DNA of 64,000 nt. It comes from Onchidella celtica (Eukaryota > Mollusca > Gastropoda > Systellommatophora > Onchidiidae). Location: contig OZ007583.1 of the NCBI GenBank assembly GCA_963931925.1, positions 12,499,633 to 12,563,632 of the forward strand, read 5' to 3'. Position 1 is the first letter of the stretch, and each line of letters opens with the position of its first letter. A model generated the notes under the pieces. The model made no database searches and had not been told where the DNA came from. It saw only the letters and a program-made list of their open reading frames with translations. This document shows positions 42,748-54,995 of this stretch, in pieces. The position numbers and the translations under genes were made by a program.

Positions 42748-42930
42748 TATTGGCAAGGTGCTCGCCTCTCATGCCGACGTTGCCGGGTTCGAATCCCGGT
42801 CGGTGCAGGCATGTTGGAATTTTAGGATTTTCTCATATTTTCTTGTCCCTTGACGATTGGAAATCGAGAAGGGCAGGCCGAACGGGGGGGGGTGGGGGGG
42901 CGGGGGGGGGGCTGCCTGAGCAAAATTAAT
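42748..42930 (+). mobile_element. tRNA-derived SINE, internally deleted copy
   Basis: Starts GGCAAGGTGCTCGCCTCTCA with a good box B (GGTTCGAATCCCGG at 42785-42798), then GTGCAGGCATGTTGG as in the copy at 4278. The central domain is deleted and replaced by a short junction (GTCCCTTGACGATTGG). A long G-rich run (42886-42910) follows and the tail ends CAAAATTAATAACATT. Confidence 0.7.
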
Positions 42931-44941
42931 AACATTTATCCCACCCTCTGCCCATTCCCCATCCCCTAAAAAAAAAAACACAACCGCCTACAGGCGCTGA
43001 ACTGTGGCGACGACGTTTCTGTTCTAGTTGTCACTGGGTAACAAAATAAATGACACTAAGGCAAATTTCCCAAATGGGACTACAGAAGTATATAAAATAC
43101 AACAAAAAAAAAAAATCCTCGCTTCTTATCTCATTGGTGACGCCGGGGCAGTAGGTACTTACTAAACCGATGTCAAAAAAGATCCGATGCGATAAGCTTA
43201 TCAAAGAGAGAACAAACAAATGTCTTTGTGTTTAATATTTTTACAACTTAAAAAATGCACCACAAAAAAATACTACCACCACTTTTTTGTTTATATATTA
43301 TTTTTGTTGTCGCCGTAATTGCTGTTGCTGTTGTGTAACGCGGGGCCTAGAGACCTGCAGTTTTCCCCCCACTTGAGCCTTGCCACAAACCCCGCTGCCA
43401 CACCATATTTTTTTTTAAACTGAAAGAGAGTGCTTTGTTTTGCTCTGAAATTATGATACTGAAATAGGAAGGGCGAATCTCTTCATTCAGCTGCAAACGT
43501 CTTGACAATATTTTGATGACGCTACACTACGTATGCAATGTTAAGCAGTGTGTAGGTTTGTCGATGTTCCTGTTTCACGCATGCCCACACAGAAAAAACT
43601 GTCTGTCAACTTCCAACGGTTCCTGTCTCCGGGTGGAACACTTTAAAAAAAATCAGGAACTGCTGCTGTAAACCAGTGAAGTACAGAAAAGCTAATCGGT
43701 ACACAATCTAAACCAAATCCGATATTTTCACGATAAACAACATGGTCTGCACCTCACTATAAGTTCCCCTTCAGCCATAGGCAAGTTGTCGGTGGATACT
43801 TTGAAATACAACAACACAGAAAACCTGTCACGTAGCAAATGGACTAGGCAAAATATCGAAATGTGGGCAAAAAAAACAAAACAACGATAACAAAAAACCA
43901 CTCTATTTCGCAAAATAAAATCAAAGAAAAAAATATAGTATGAATTCTAAAACAATAATAGATAAATAATACAGCCAAGCTTTCTTTCACTGAAGATTTT
44001 ACTTGGGCTAAACTGTAATAAAAAATTGAAATTGGAAAAGAAAAGAATTTGCTATTTTTGTCTTTCATAGTATTCTGGGTACTTCACTGTTACTGAATTC
44101 TCTCGGCTTGATCAGTTAAAATTCCACAAAATCAGGACTGGGGGGGGGGGGGGGGTTTTATTAGTACATTTTAAAAACAAGAATAAAATTATATTTGTAA
44201 GTATGCAATTAAAAAAAAAATTACGTTTCAGCCTCCCCCAGGAAGCCACAGTTCACTGTGGGTACATGTCTGAAAATAATAGGTGAAATGTTTCTGTAGA
44301 AGATAAAATTCACGGTTATCCATCAAGATTTTCTAACCACAGAATCAAAATATACGTAATAATGATGAAACTACAATAAACATTAATTTGTCAAAAACTT
44401 TACCAATGAAAATCTCCTGTAGCTTCGAGAGACAGATAGTTAATGAACACCAACGCGTCTGTAGACATCAGACATGAACCACAAAATCAACACCATGGTA
44501 CGGTAATGGGGGTGCGTTCGAGTTAAATCTTCACTCGAATCGCGCCAGTAGTCATTCAGTCGATTTCCTGGGAGTAAATCGTATGTGCTGAGGGGTGGGG
44601 GTGGGGACTTTGTTTAGGATTAGTATGAAAGTTTAGGTAATGATCCACGGTCCAGACTCAACACCCACGATAAGAAACCAAATCAATTCTTACCCCCGTT
44701 AAGACCCATTGATAAAAGAAAACCTAGCCTATTTGTGTTCATGTATTGCATATTACAATAGACTACCTCGTTGAAATAACCCGTACTTGTTTTGCTCCGA
44801 TCGTTTGTTTTGGTGCTTGACCAGCAAATCCCTTGAAATGGACGAATTTCGCGAAAACTGTACTGAAAAGTGCTACTGCATTGCTCAGCCAAACCGTCGT
44901 CTGAATAAACTGGTTAGCAGAAAGCGCTATTCAAAGGGCCT
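42931..44941. other. Non-coding stretch
   Basis: No supportable gene. It holds A-runs, a G run (44139-44154) and AT-rich sequence. Open frames on the minus strand are short and unsupported. Confidence 0.5.
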
Positions 44942-45300
44942 GGTAATGTGGGCTCAATCGACCATGCACCTACGAAAACCGTTGATACTAGAGGAACGTG
45001 GGATGGCTCCATGATGGTATTTCCAGCAAGGATGTGTCCCGCCGGCTGGGGGCAAGCCATTCCGTTATTCGACGGCTGTTGGAATGATTTCAGACAACGT
45101 GTAGCACTGAAAACAGGCCTCGGTCCGGAAGGCGAGAGTCACAAATTGTCATGTAGACAAGTTCCTCATTCCGTCAGATGTGCTCAACAGAACCCTCACT
45201 GCAGATTGTCTCAGATCAGAGTTCAGAACAGCTGTACATGTCACAGTTAGCCAGCAGACCATCCGCAACCTTGTGCGTCAGAGTGGGGGAGCTTATTATT
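44942..45300 (+). pseudogene. Tc1/mariner transposase remnant (DNA-binding region)
   Basis: Two helix-turn-helix-like pieces are readable in different frames: SKDVSRRLGASHSVIRRLLE (45024-45090) and RTLTADCLRSEFRTAVHVTV running on to QQTIRN (45189-45275). This order, with a proline/arginine-rich linker between, matches the paired-like DNA-binding domain of Tc1-family transposases. Several frameshifts and stops separate them and no catalytic DDE part follows. An old relic. Confidence 0.6.
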
Positions 45301-45896
45301 TCGATCGTGCACTTTTTGATACCAACATGCCACTGTAATGTCATGTTCCTGGGGTCATACTATACTGAAAATGAGGTGGGCCCCCATTTTCAGAGGTCTG
45401 GTGTGGCTGGTAGGTGACCCTAATGACCCTTCTTTGCTTCAACAAAATATGGGTTTTCAGCTTGCCATCATTCTCTTAATTTTATACCGCTTAGGTTAAT
45501 TACCTTGCGTTTGAAAGATGGCATGGAGATATCTTTTTGTTGACATGCAACACTTTATATCTGTGATGATCATGTAAAGCACTATGGCGTATTGAATTTT
45601 CGTTATTAACGCACATTTTGTTATTCAATTTAACTCGGTAAAATGAATGTCGCTTAACTTAATGATACTGTTTTGTAAACAGCCAATAACGTAACCTTCC
45701 CACTGACATGCAACACTACATAATAAGATTACTAGGGGAGGCACAGTGACAGACTGAAATTAATTGCCAGCTGAAGCATTATGGTGTCGCCTCTTACACC
45801 AACAAAATAAAGACCACTTCTACAAAATAGGATGCATTGTTTATAGTCCTGTTGAAATCATGACAGCACAAACTGTAGGATCACTCACGGGCCTAT
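45301..45896. other. Non-coding stretch
   Basis: Nothing recognisable beyond the Tc1 remnant. It may include more of that element's decayed sequence, but no catalytic motif is visible. Confidence 0.4.
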
Positions 45897-46195
45897 GTTG
45901 AGGTGTCCCTCAGATGGTCTCCATGATTGAAGATGTAGGTAAACATTATGATATATAGAAACTGGAAGTTCTCGAAATTACAAAGGTCTCCCTTCAGCTA
46001 GTCTCATTGGCTGAGTACGTAGGCAAACATGACATAAAGCTGAAAATAACTAAGTTGTCCCTCAACTGTTTTCCGTTACTGAAGATATAGATGAACACTA
46101 TGGCCAAGAACTGAAAATGACCTGGTTCTTCAGATGGTCTTCATGATTTAAGATGAAGGTAAAAATTTTGGCATAGGTCTGGGATTTCTTTTTGG
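45897..46195. repeat. Degenerate minisatellite, about 75-85 bp units
   Basis: TCCCTCAGATGGTCT(C/T)CATGAT followed by GAAGATGTAGGTAAAC and CTGAAA(A/G)T recurs about four times with strong divergence. It ends just before the LTR array. Confidence 0.5.
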
Positions 46196-46219
46196 AGCAT
46201 ATTACTAAACTATTACGAT

Positions 46220-48852
46220 TGTCACGATCACGTGCGTGAAGATTGTCACGACCACGTGTGTGATGAGTACCTAAATTATTTTTCCTTTCAAACCCAGCTA
46301 ACAAGCCAAGCAAGCAGACCAGCGATCAACGGACACATGGAGTGAAATTTAAATTAAACGATATTTAATACTAAATGCATGACAAAACTTATGCCAAAAC
46401 ATTCAACTCATGATAATCACATACATAATCACAAAAACAGAGATATTTGAAATTCACTCTTGGGGATCATGGCTACTCTCTACTCCCCAATTCACATCTA
46501 GATCTAACCCCTTTGTCCATAAATCTAATTACGTATAGTCAACAGTCTCTGTCAACAGCTGCTCTCCCCGCTGATGCAGTTTCACGTCTCCAGAGTTCAC
46601 ACGATCCTTCCTAGATCTCTAACTTCAACGATAAAAGGGGAAACAGACGCCCCTGGCTTCACACGAATAAGAAACAGTTCACACCCGCCGTCGTAGATCA
46701 CTAGCTCCTGAGAGGTTCTCATCCCATCCTCAGGGCTCCTTAAACTGCAAACGAATAGCACACAGACGGTTCACACCCGCCATCGTTGTCACGAGTAGAG
46801 TTAGGGTCTTGGGGAGCATTCGACTGCACGAGAGGCAGCTAACTCACACTCGGACACAACCACACAAGAAAAGTATTAAACAACTAGAGTATCTATATAT
46901 GTCAGGCCGGTCAGGCCATGTTTTACATAAATATTAATAAACAAAACAAAAGACAATAGAGGTATATTCAAAGCAATAAATTCTAATTACTAACTTAATC
47001 TATGATATTCATGTAATTATGGTTCCTTATAGGATGTACTGCAATCAATAGCAAATAGGTATATTATACGAAACTAGATATCAATTTAAAGTGACAGTTG
47101 AGTCGCCACTGGCCAGTCGCCACGCAAACTCTCCCTAAATCATATGGGCTTGAATGTTAGGAGAGCCCAGTACGTTCCAAGCCTACAGAAGCACACTTCG
47201 GTTTGTAGGTAATTACGCAGTTGCAAAAAACTATTTATATATATGCACAATCATTATTCAATTCATCAACAATGTGCCATATTATTTCAATCATACTATG
47301 GAAATAATTCTATAACACAGGCCACTCGTCGTCGAGTGCCAGCTGGGGTTTCCTTAGACTTCATATGAGGCTGTGGTTCTCTCTCTATCTCTGATCTTCT
47401 ATTATGCTTGAACAAATAAGATATATTACCATTGGTCACGCCTACACGCCTACTGGTAGGCGCGAACATCAAAATAGCGCAGCGTGTGCTTTCAAAGGTC
47501 AGCCCACTAAGACTTTTCTTTCTAGAGCTCAGTCAGTCCGTTAGCAAGGACTTCTAGTCTTCAAATCACAGTTCAGGTACTGGCCAACCGGAGATACTTC
47601 GCGACACGATGCTTCTGCTCGTCTGTATTCAATAAATCTGAACGTTACACGACGTTTTATACTATCTAACTACCCAGCAGTGCTAGTCCGCTGGCCCAAT
47701 TAGTTCAGCTATCTCATTGGCCGAAAACCTCCCACCATTTTAGTTGTAGTAATACGTCTGTACTATTCTACCAGCCAGTTAACGTGCAAAAAACTTGTCT
47801 AGTCATACTTAACAATGTCAACTATCCCCACCTTGTTTCACCCCTACTCCATTACTTATTAATCACGAACATTAAAACCGACAAGCGTGAATCCAACAGT
47901 TTAACTTTACATTTATTTACTCACCAACTATAATTCGCGAGGGCCGTTCAAGGCCACCAGCCAATTTCTCATGGCCCTGGTAAAACAACAACAACTCACT
48001 CTCTGCGTGAGTTTTAACAACATCCGAATCATGACAATCGTAGATCACGAGCTCCTGAAGGGTTCTCATCCCGTCCTCAGGGCTCCTTAAACTGCAAACT
48101 AATAGCACACAGACGGTTCACACCCGCCATCGTAGATCGCGAGCTCCTGAGAGGTTTTCATCCCGTCCTCAGGACTCCTTAAACTGCCAACGAACAGCAC
48201 ACAGACGGTTCACACCCGCCATCGTAGATCACGAGCTCCTGAAGGGTTCCCATCCTCAGGACTCCTTAACTTCTGGTCCCCATGGCACGACCTTCCACTT
48301 GTCGCCCGGACCGATAAATTCTGCTTATTGAGTAATAACTGGGAACATCATAGATCCCTCACATACCTAACACTTCTGATCCCCACTGGCACGACCTTCC
48401 ACTTGTTGCCCGTACCGCTTCTCTCTACGTCTTCCTCTGAGACTGAATAACTTGGGAACCTCATAGATCCCTCACATACTTAACACCCCTGGTCCTCATG
48501 GCACGACCTTCCACTTGTCGCCCGGACCACTTCTCGCTGCGTCTTCCTCTAGGAACGAATAATTTGGGAACCACGTGTGTCGAGCTTTACTCCATTTATA
48601 CTACCGAGGTTTTTGCACACGCGACTAGTTTAAAGCGAGTCGTGTGTATCTATTCACGCTCGTCAACTGTTAAAAACCGTGTTTTCCCCTGCTAAGCTCA
48701 CCCCCTCTAGACTCGTGGCGCACAAGGCCACCGACCTTCCTCGTGATAGTAATCTTTCATGCTCGTTACCAACTTTAAACTCCCCTTCTCCCCTACTAAG
48801 TTTACCCCCTCTACACTCGTGGCGTACAAGGTCATCAACCTTAATCGTGACA
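46220..48852 (-). mobile_element. LTR copy 1 (with nested solo LTR)
   Basis: Outermost LTR, 2633 bp including the 1250-bp nested LTR and its 5-bp duplication; 1378 bp without them. It contains four copies of the 92-bp minisatellite. Two CACGTG palindromes lie within 30 bp at its left end (46228-46260). Confidence 0.8.
46787..48036 (-). mobile_element. Nested solo LTR, copy 1
   Basis: 1250 bp, TG...CA ends (minus strand TGTCATGATTCGG ... CTCGTGACA), flanked by ATCGT at 46782-46786 and 48037-48041. LTRs 3-6 have a single ATCGT at this position, the empty site. A GTATAAAACG TATA-like box on the minus strand (near 47660) supports minus orientation. No gene. Confidence 0.88.
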
Positions 48853-49876
48853 CCTCCTTCCCACAAAACAAAATTTTGATCCCTAGAGCAAAATTTTTAA
48901 CAAGAAATTCAATACATCAGAATTTCATTCAAATAAGTAGGGTAAACATAATCCAAATACATATCAATGACATCTGGAAAGGCAATCAGCCATCACTTTC
49001 TCTCTCCCTTTCACATGTACAATATGTAAAACGTATCCCTGCAGCATCAAAACTCCAATTTAACAAAAATTTCAACAACAAAAAAAATTATCATCGTAAA
49101 TACACTAGATGGCAGGGTCTCCCGACCTTCCACACAACAATAGCGATTTACCAGCCGAGAGACCTCGCGTCAAGGACAGTAAACATCGGTCGGGCCCTGC
49201 CACTCCTGTGGAAAGGCACACTATCCTCTTTCCACCTCCTCAAAAATAAATAATGGGGACGATCTCCAACCTAGGCTTTACCTCCCTAGCTGAGTCTCCC
49301 CTACTCAAAAAATCAGACGACTCTACGTAATCGCCAATATCACACATCATAACTGGGCCGACCTAATGTCGCCGATATCCATTCGAAATACGACCTTCAG
49401 TCGCTCTGCGCCGCACAGGGCCGACCTTCACCGTCATTAACACCATGTTTACAAAAAATATACTTATTTCTCTTGTCTTGGCCTTCCTGTCATGCCAAAA
49501 TTTCACCCTTCCTTGGTATATCACAAATAAATCTTGACATTCAAATAAAAACCAGATCTCTCAACCGCTCTCCCTGATACAATTCCAAGTGATCTAATCC
49601 ACAACCAATATGCTAACTCAGAGCCTAACAACCTGAACTGGCTTTTCATGCCACACTTTCAACATTACGTCTCACAGACAACAAAACCTCCACCACAGCA
49701 AAGAGGCCTTAATCGTCACCTCCATGATCGCTGGTCTGACAAAAATTGTTTACATAGCTCGGACCACACATATGCGTCCTAATGTTTCAAATCCCAGACG
49801 ATTCACGTCCTATCAATTCAGATCCCATCAATTACTCGTATGTCACAATGATTTGGATCCCGGACGAGCCCCCAAT
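48853..49876 (-). mobile_element. Internal region 1 (1024 bp)
   Basis: Polypurine tract at the left end on the minus strand, primer-binding site at 49857-49874. No coding frame on the element strand. Confidence 0.8.
49857..49874 (-). other. Primer-binding site complementary to tRNA-Pro
   Basis: On the minus strand TGGGGGCTCGTCCGGGAT, identical to the tRNA-Pro primer-binding site known from murine leukemia virus, two bases after the LTR end. It recurs at 53507-53524, 56000-56017, 58495-58512, 60988-61005 and 63483-63500. It sets the element's orientation and proves LTR-element ancestry. Confidence 0.9.
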
Positions 49877-52502
49877 TGTCACGATCACGTGCGTGAAGAT
49901 TGTCACGACCACGTGTGTGATGAGTACCTAAATTATTTTTCCTTTCAAACCCAGCTAACAAGCCAAGCAAGCAGACCAGCGATCAACGGACACATGGAGT
50001 GAAATTTAAATTAAACGATATTTAATACTAAATGCATGACAAAACTTATGCCAAAACATTCAACTCATGATAATCACATACATAATCACAAAAACAGAGA
50101 TATTTGAAATTCACTCTTGGGGATCATGGCTACTCTCTACTCCCCAATTCACATCTAGATCTAACCCCTTTGTCCATAAATCTAATTACGTATAGTCAAC
50201 AGTCTCTGTCAACAGCTGCTCTCCCCGCTGATGCAGTTTCACGTCTCCAGAGTTCACACGATCCTTCCCAGATCTCTAACTTCAACGATAAAAGGGGAAA
50301 CAGACGCCCCTGGCTTCACACGAATAAGAAAACAGTTCACACCCGCCGTCGTAGATCACTAGCTCCTGAGAGGTTCTCATCCCATCCTCAGGGCTCCTTA
50401 AACTGCAAACGAATAGCACACAGACGGTTCACACCCGCCATCGTTGTCACGAGCAGAGTTAGGGTCTTGGGGAGCATTCGACTGCACGAGAGGCAGCTAA
50501 CTCACACTCGGACACAACCACACAAGAAAAGTATTAAACAACTAGAGTATCTATATATGTCAGGCCGGTCAGGCCATGTTTTACATAAATATTAATAAAC
50601 AAAACAAAAGACAATAGAGGTATATTCAAAGCAATAAATTCTAATTACTAACTTAATCTATGATATTCATGTAATTATGGTTCATTATAGGATGTACTGC
50701 AATCAATAGCAAATAGGTATATTATACGAAACTAGATATCAATTTAAAGTGACAGTTGAGTCGCCACTGGCCAGTCGCCACGCAAACTCTCCCTAAATCA
50801 TATGGGCTTGAATGTTAGGAGAGCCCAGTACGTTCCAAGCCTACAGAAGCACACTTCGGTTTGTAGGTAATTACGCAGTTGCAAAAAACTATTTATATAT
50901 ATGCACAATCATTATTCAATTCATCAGCAATGTGCCATATTACTTCAATCATACTATGGAAATAATTCTATAACACAGGCCACTCGTCGTCGAGTGCCAG
51001 CTGGGGTTTCCTTAGACTTCATATGAGGCTGTGGTTCTCTCTCTATCTCTGATCTTCTATTATGCTTGAACAAATAAGATATATTACCATTGGTCACGCC
51101 TACTGGTAGGCGCGAACATCAAAATAGCGCAGCGTGTGCTTTCAAAGGTCAGCCCACTCAGACCTTTCTTTCTAGAGCTCAGTCAGTCCGTTAGCAAGGA
51201 CTTCTAGTCTTCAAATCACAGTTCAGGTACTGGCCAACCGGAGATACTTCGCGACACGATGCTTCTGCTCGTCTGTATTCAATAAATCTGAACGTTAAAC
51301 GATGTTTTATACTATCTAACTACCCAGCAGTGCTAGTCCGCTGGCCCAATTAGTTCAGCTATCTCATTGGCCGAAAACCTCCCACCATTTTAGTTGTAGT
51401 AATACGTCTGTACTATTCTACCAGCCAGTTAACGTGCAAAAAACTTGTCTAGTCATACTTAACGATGTCAACTATCCCCACCTTGTTTCACCCCTACTCC
51501 ATTACTTATTAATCACGAACATTAAAACCGACAAGCGTGAATCCAACAGTTTAACTTTACATTTATTTACTCACCAACTATAATTCGCGAGGGCCGTTCA
51601 AGGCCACCAGCCAATTTCTCATGGCCCTGGTAAAACAACAACAACTCACTCTCTGCGTGAGTTTTAACAACATCCGAATCATGACAATCGTAGATCACGA
51701 GCTCCTGAAGGGTTCTCATCCCGTTCTCAGGGCTCCTTAAACTGCAAACTAATAGCACACAGACGGTTCACACCCGCCATCGTAGATCGCCAGCTCCTGA
51801 GAGGTTTTCATCCCGTCCTCAGGACTCCTTAAACTGCCAACAAACAGCACACAGACGGTTCACACCTGCCATCGTAGATCACGAGCTCCTGAAGGGTTCC
51901 CATCCTCAGGACTCCTTAACTTCTGGTCCCCATGGCACGACCTTCCACTTGTCGCCCGGACCGATAAATTCTGCTTATTGAGTAATAACTGGGAACATCA
52001 TAGATCCCTCACACACCTAACACTTCTGGTCCCCACTGGCACGACCTTCCACTTGTTGCCCGTACCGCTTCTCTCTACGTCTTCCTCTGAGACTGAATAA
52101 CTTGGGAACCTCATAGATCCCTCACATACTTAACATCCCTGGTCCTCATGGCACGACCTTCCACTTGTCGCCCGGACCACTTCTCGCTGCGTCTTCCTCT
52201 AGGAACGAATAATTTGGGAACCACGTGTGTCGAGCTTTACTCCATTTATACTACCGAGGTTTTTGCACACGCGACTAGTTTAAAGCGAGTCGTGTGTATC
52301 TATTCACGCTCGTCAACTGTTAAAAACCGTGTTTTCCCCTGCTAAGCTCACCCCCTCTAGACTCGTGGCGCACAAGGCCACCGACCTTCCTCGTGATAGT
52401 AATCTTTCATGCTCGTTACCAACTTTAAACTCCCCTTCTCCCCTACTAAGTTTACCCCCTCTACACACGTGGCGTACAAGGTCATCAACCTTAATCGTGA
52501 CA
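49877..52502 (-). mobile_element. LTR copy 2 (with nested solo LTR)
   Basis: 2626 bp, the same structure as copy 1, including the nested LTR at the same base. Confidence 0.8.
50445..51686 (-). mobile_element. Nested solo LTR, copy 2
   Basis: 1242 bp with the same ATCGT duplications (50440-50444, 51687-51691). It differs from copy 1 mainly by an 8-bp deletion of one CACGCCTA repeat near 51100 and scattered substitutions. Same insertion event, copied with the unit. Confidence 0.88.
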
Positions 52503-53526
52503 CCTCCTTCCCACAAAACAAAATTTTGATCCCTAGAGCAAAATTTTTAACAAGAAATTCAATACATCAGAATTTCATTCAAATAAGTAGGGTAAACATA
52601 ATCCAAATACATATCAATGACATCTGGAAAGGCAATCAGCCATCACTTTCTCTCTCCCTTTCACATGTACAATATGTAAAACGTATCCCTGCAGCATCAA
52701 AACTCCAATTTAACAAAAATTTCAACAACAAAAAAAATCATCATCGTAAATACGCTAGATGGCAGGGTCTCCCGACCTTCCACACAACAATAGCGATTTA
52801 CCAGCCGAGAGACCTCGCGTCAAGGACAGTAAACATCGGTCGGGCCCTGCCACTCCTGTGGAAAGGCACACTATCCTCTTTCCACCTCCTCAAAAATAAA
52901 TAATGGGGACGATCTCCAACCTAGGCTTTACCTCCCTAGCTGAGTCTCCCCTACTCAAAAAATCAGACGACTCTACGTAATCGCCAATATCACACATCAT
53001 AACTGGGCCGACCTAATGTCGCCGATATCCATTCGAAATACGACCTTCAGTCGCTCTGCGCCGCACAGGGCCGACCTTCACCGTCATTAACACCATCTTT
53101 ACAAAAAATATACTTATTTCTCTTGTCTTGGCCTTCCTGTCATGCCAAAATTTCATCCTTCCTTGGTATATCACAAATAAATCTTGACATTCAAATAAAA
53201 ACCAGATCTCTCAACCGCTCTCCCTGATACAATTCCAAGTGATCTAATCCACAACCAATATGCTAACTCAGAGCCTAACAACCTGAACTGGCTTTTCATG
53301 CCACACTTTCAACATTACGTCTCACAGACAACAAAACCTCCACCACAGCAAAGAGGCCTTAATCGTCACCTCCATGATCGCTGGTCTGACAGAAATTATT
53401 TACATAGCTCGGACCACACATATGCGTCCTAATGTTTCAAATCCCAGACGATTCACGTCCTATCAATTCAGATCCCATCAATTACTCGTATGTCACAATG
53501 ATTTGGATCCCGGACGAGCCCCCAAT
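52503..53526 (-). mobile_element. Internal region 2 (1024 bp)
   Basis: As internal region 1; primer-binding site at 53507-53524. Confidence 0.8.
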
Positions 53527-54995
53527 TGTCACGATCACGTGCGTGAAGATTGTCACGACCACGTGTGTGATGAGTACCTAAATTATTTTTCCTTTCAAAC
53601 CCAGCTAACAAGCCAAGCAAGCAGACCAGCGATCAACGGACACATGGAGTGAAATTTAAATTAAACGATATTTAATACTAAATGCATGACAAAACTTATG
53701 CCAAAACATTCAACTCATGATAATCACATACATAATCACAAAAACAGATATTTGAAATTCACTCTTGGGGATCATGGCTACTCTCTACTCCCCAATTCAC
53801 ATCTATATCTAACCCCTTTGTCCATAAACCTAATTACGTATACTCAATAGTCTCTGTCAACAGCTGCTCTCCCCGCTGATGCAGTTTCACGTCTCCAGAG
53901 TTCACACGATCCTTCCTAGATCTCTAACTTCAACGATAAAAGGGGAAACAGACGCCCCTGGCTTCACACGAATAAGAAAACAGTTCACACCAGCCGTCGT
54001 AGATCACTAGCTCCTGAGAGGTTCTCATCCCATCCTCAGGGCTCCTTAAACTGCAAACGAATAGCACACAGACGGTTCACACCCGCCATCGTAGATCACG
54101 AGCTCCTGAACGGTTCTCATCCCGTCCTCAGGGCTCCTTAAACTGCAAACTAATAGCACACAGACGGTTCACACCCGCCATCGTAGATCGCGAGCTCCTG
54201 AGAGGTTTTCATCCCGTCCTCAGGACTCCTTAAACTGCAAACGAACAGCACACAGACGCTTCACACCCGCCATCGTAGATCACTAGCCCCTGAAGGGTTT
54301 TCACCCCATCCTCAGGAATCCTTAAACTGCAAACGAACAGCACACAGACGGTTCACACCCGCCAGCGTAGATCACGAGCTCCTGAAGGGTTCCCATCCTC
54401 AGGACTCCTTAACTTCTGGTCCCCATGGCACGACCTTCCACTTGTCGCCCGGACCGATAAATTCTGCTTATTGAGTAATAACTGGGAACATCATAGATCC
54501 CTCACACACCTAACACCTCTGGTCCCCACTGGCACGACCTTCCACTTGTCGCCCGGACCGCTTCTCTCTACGTCTTCCTCTGAGACTGAATAACTTGGGA
54601 ACCTCATAGATCCCTCACATACTTAACACCCCTGGTCCTCATGGCACGACCTTCCACTTGTCGCCCGGACCACTTCTCGCTGCGTCTTCCTCTAGGAACG
54701 AATAATTTGGGAACCACGTGTGTCGAGCTTTACTCCATTTATACTACCGAGGTTTTTGCACACGCGACTAGTTTAAAGCGAGTCGTGTGTATCTATTCAC
54801 GCTCGTCAACTGTTAAAAACCGTGTTTTCCCCTGCTAAGCTCACCCCCTCTAGACTCGTGGCGCACAAGGCCACCGACCTTCCTCGTGATAGTAATCTTT
54901 CATGCTCGTTACCAACTTTAAACTCCCCTTCTCCCCTACTAAGTTTACCCCCTCTACACTCGTGGCGTACAAGGTCATCAACCTTAATCGTGACA
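53527..54995 (-). mobile_element. LTR copy 3
   Basis: 1469 bp, empty site at the ATCGT position, five 92-bp minisatellite copies. Confidence 0.8.
53985..54410. repeat. 92-bp minisatellite inside the LTR
   Basis: Units contain CGTAGATCACGAGCTCCTGA, a CCATCCTCAGG core, CTTAAACTGCAAACGA and ACAGACGGTTCACACCCGCC. LTR copies 3-6 carry five units, copies 1 and 2 four, which accounts for their roughly 91-bp length difference. A second repeat of about 106 bp (GGCACGACCTTCCACTTGTC) follows with three units (54424-54720), and a two-copy repeat of about 120 bp lies at the LTR start on the minus strand (54825-54995). Confidence 0.85.

Noticed and set aside
43031..44068. Several short hydrophobic minus-strand frames
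   Set aside because: They come from A/T-rich sequence, lack family features and have no splice or promoter support.
48759..49253. A 164-codon open frame repeated in every array unit
   Set aside because: It spans the LTR/internal border, lies antisense to the element, has low-complexity content and no recognisable domain. Its repetition follows from the repeated DNA.
49724..50002. A 92-codon open frame repeated in every array unit
   Set aside because: It crosses the primer-binding site and LTR end on the antisense strand. Its apparent conservation is simply repeat identity.
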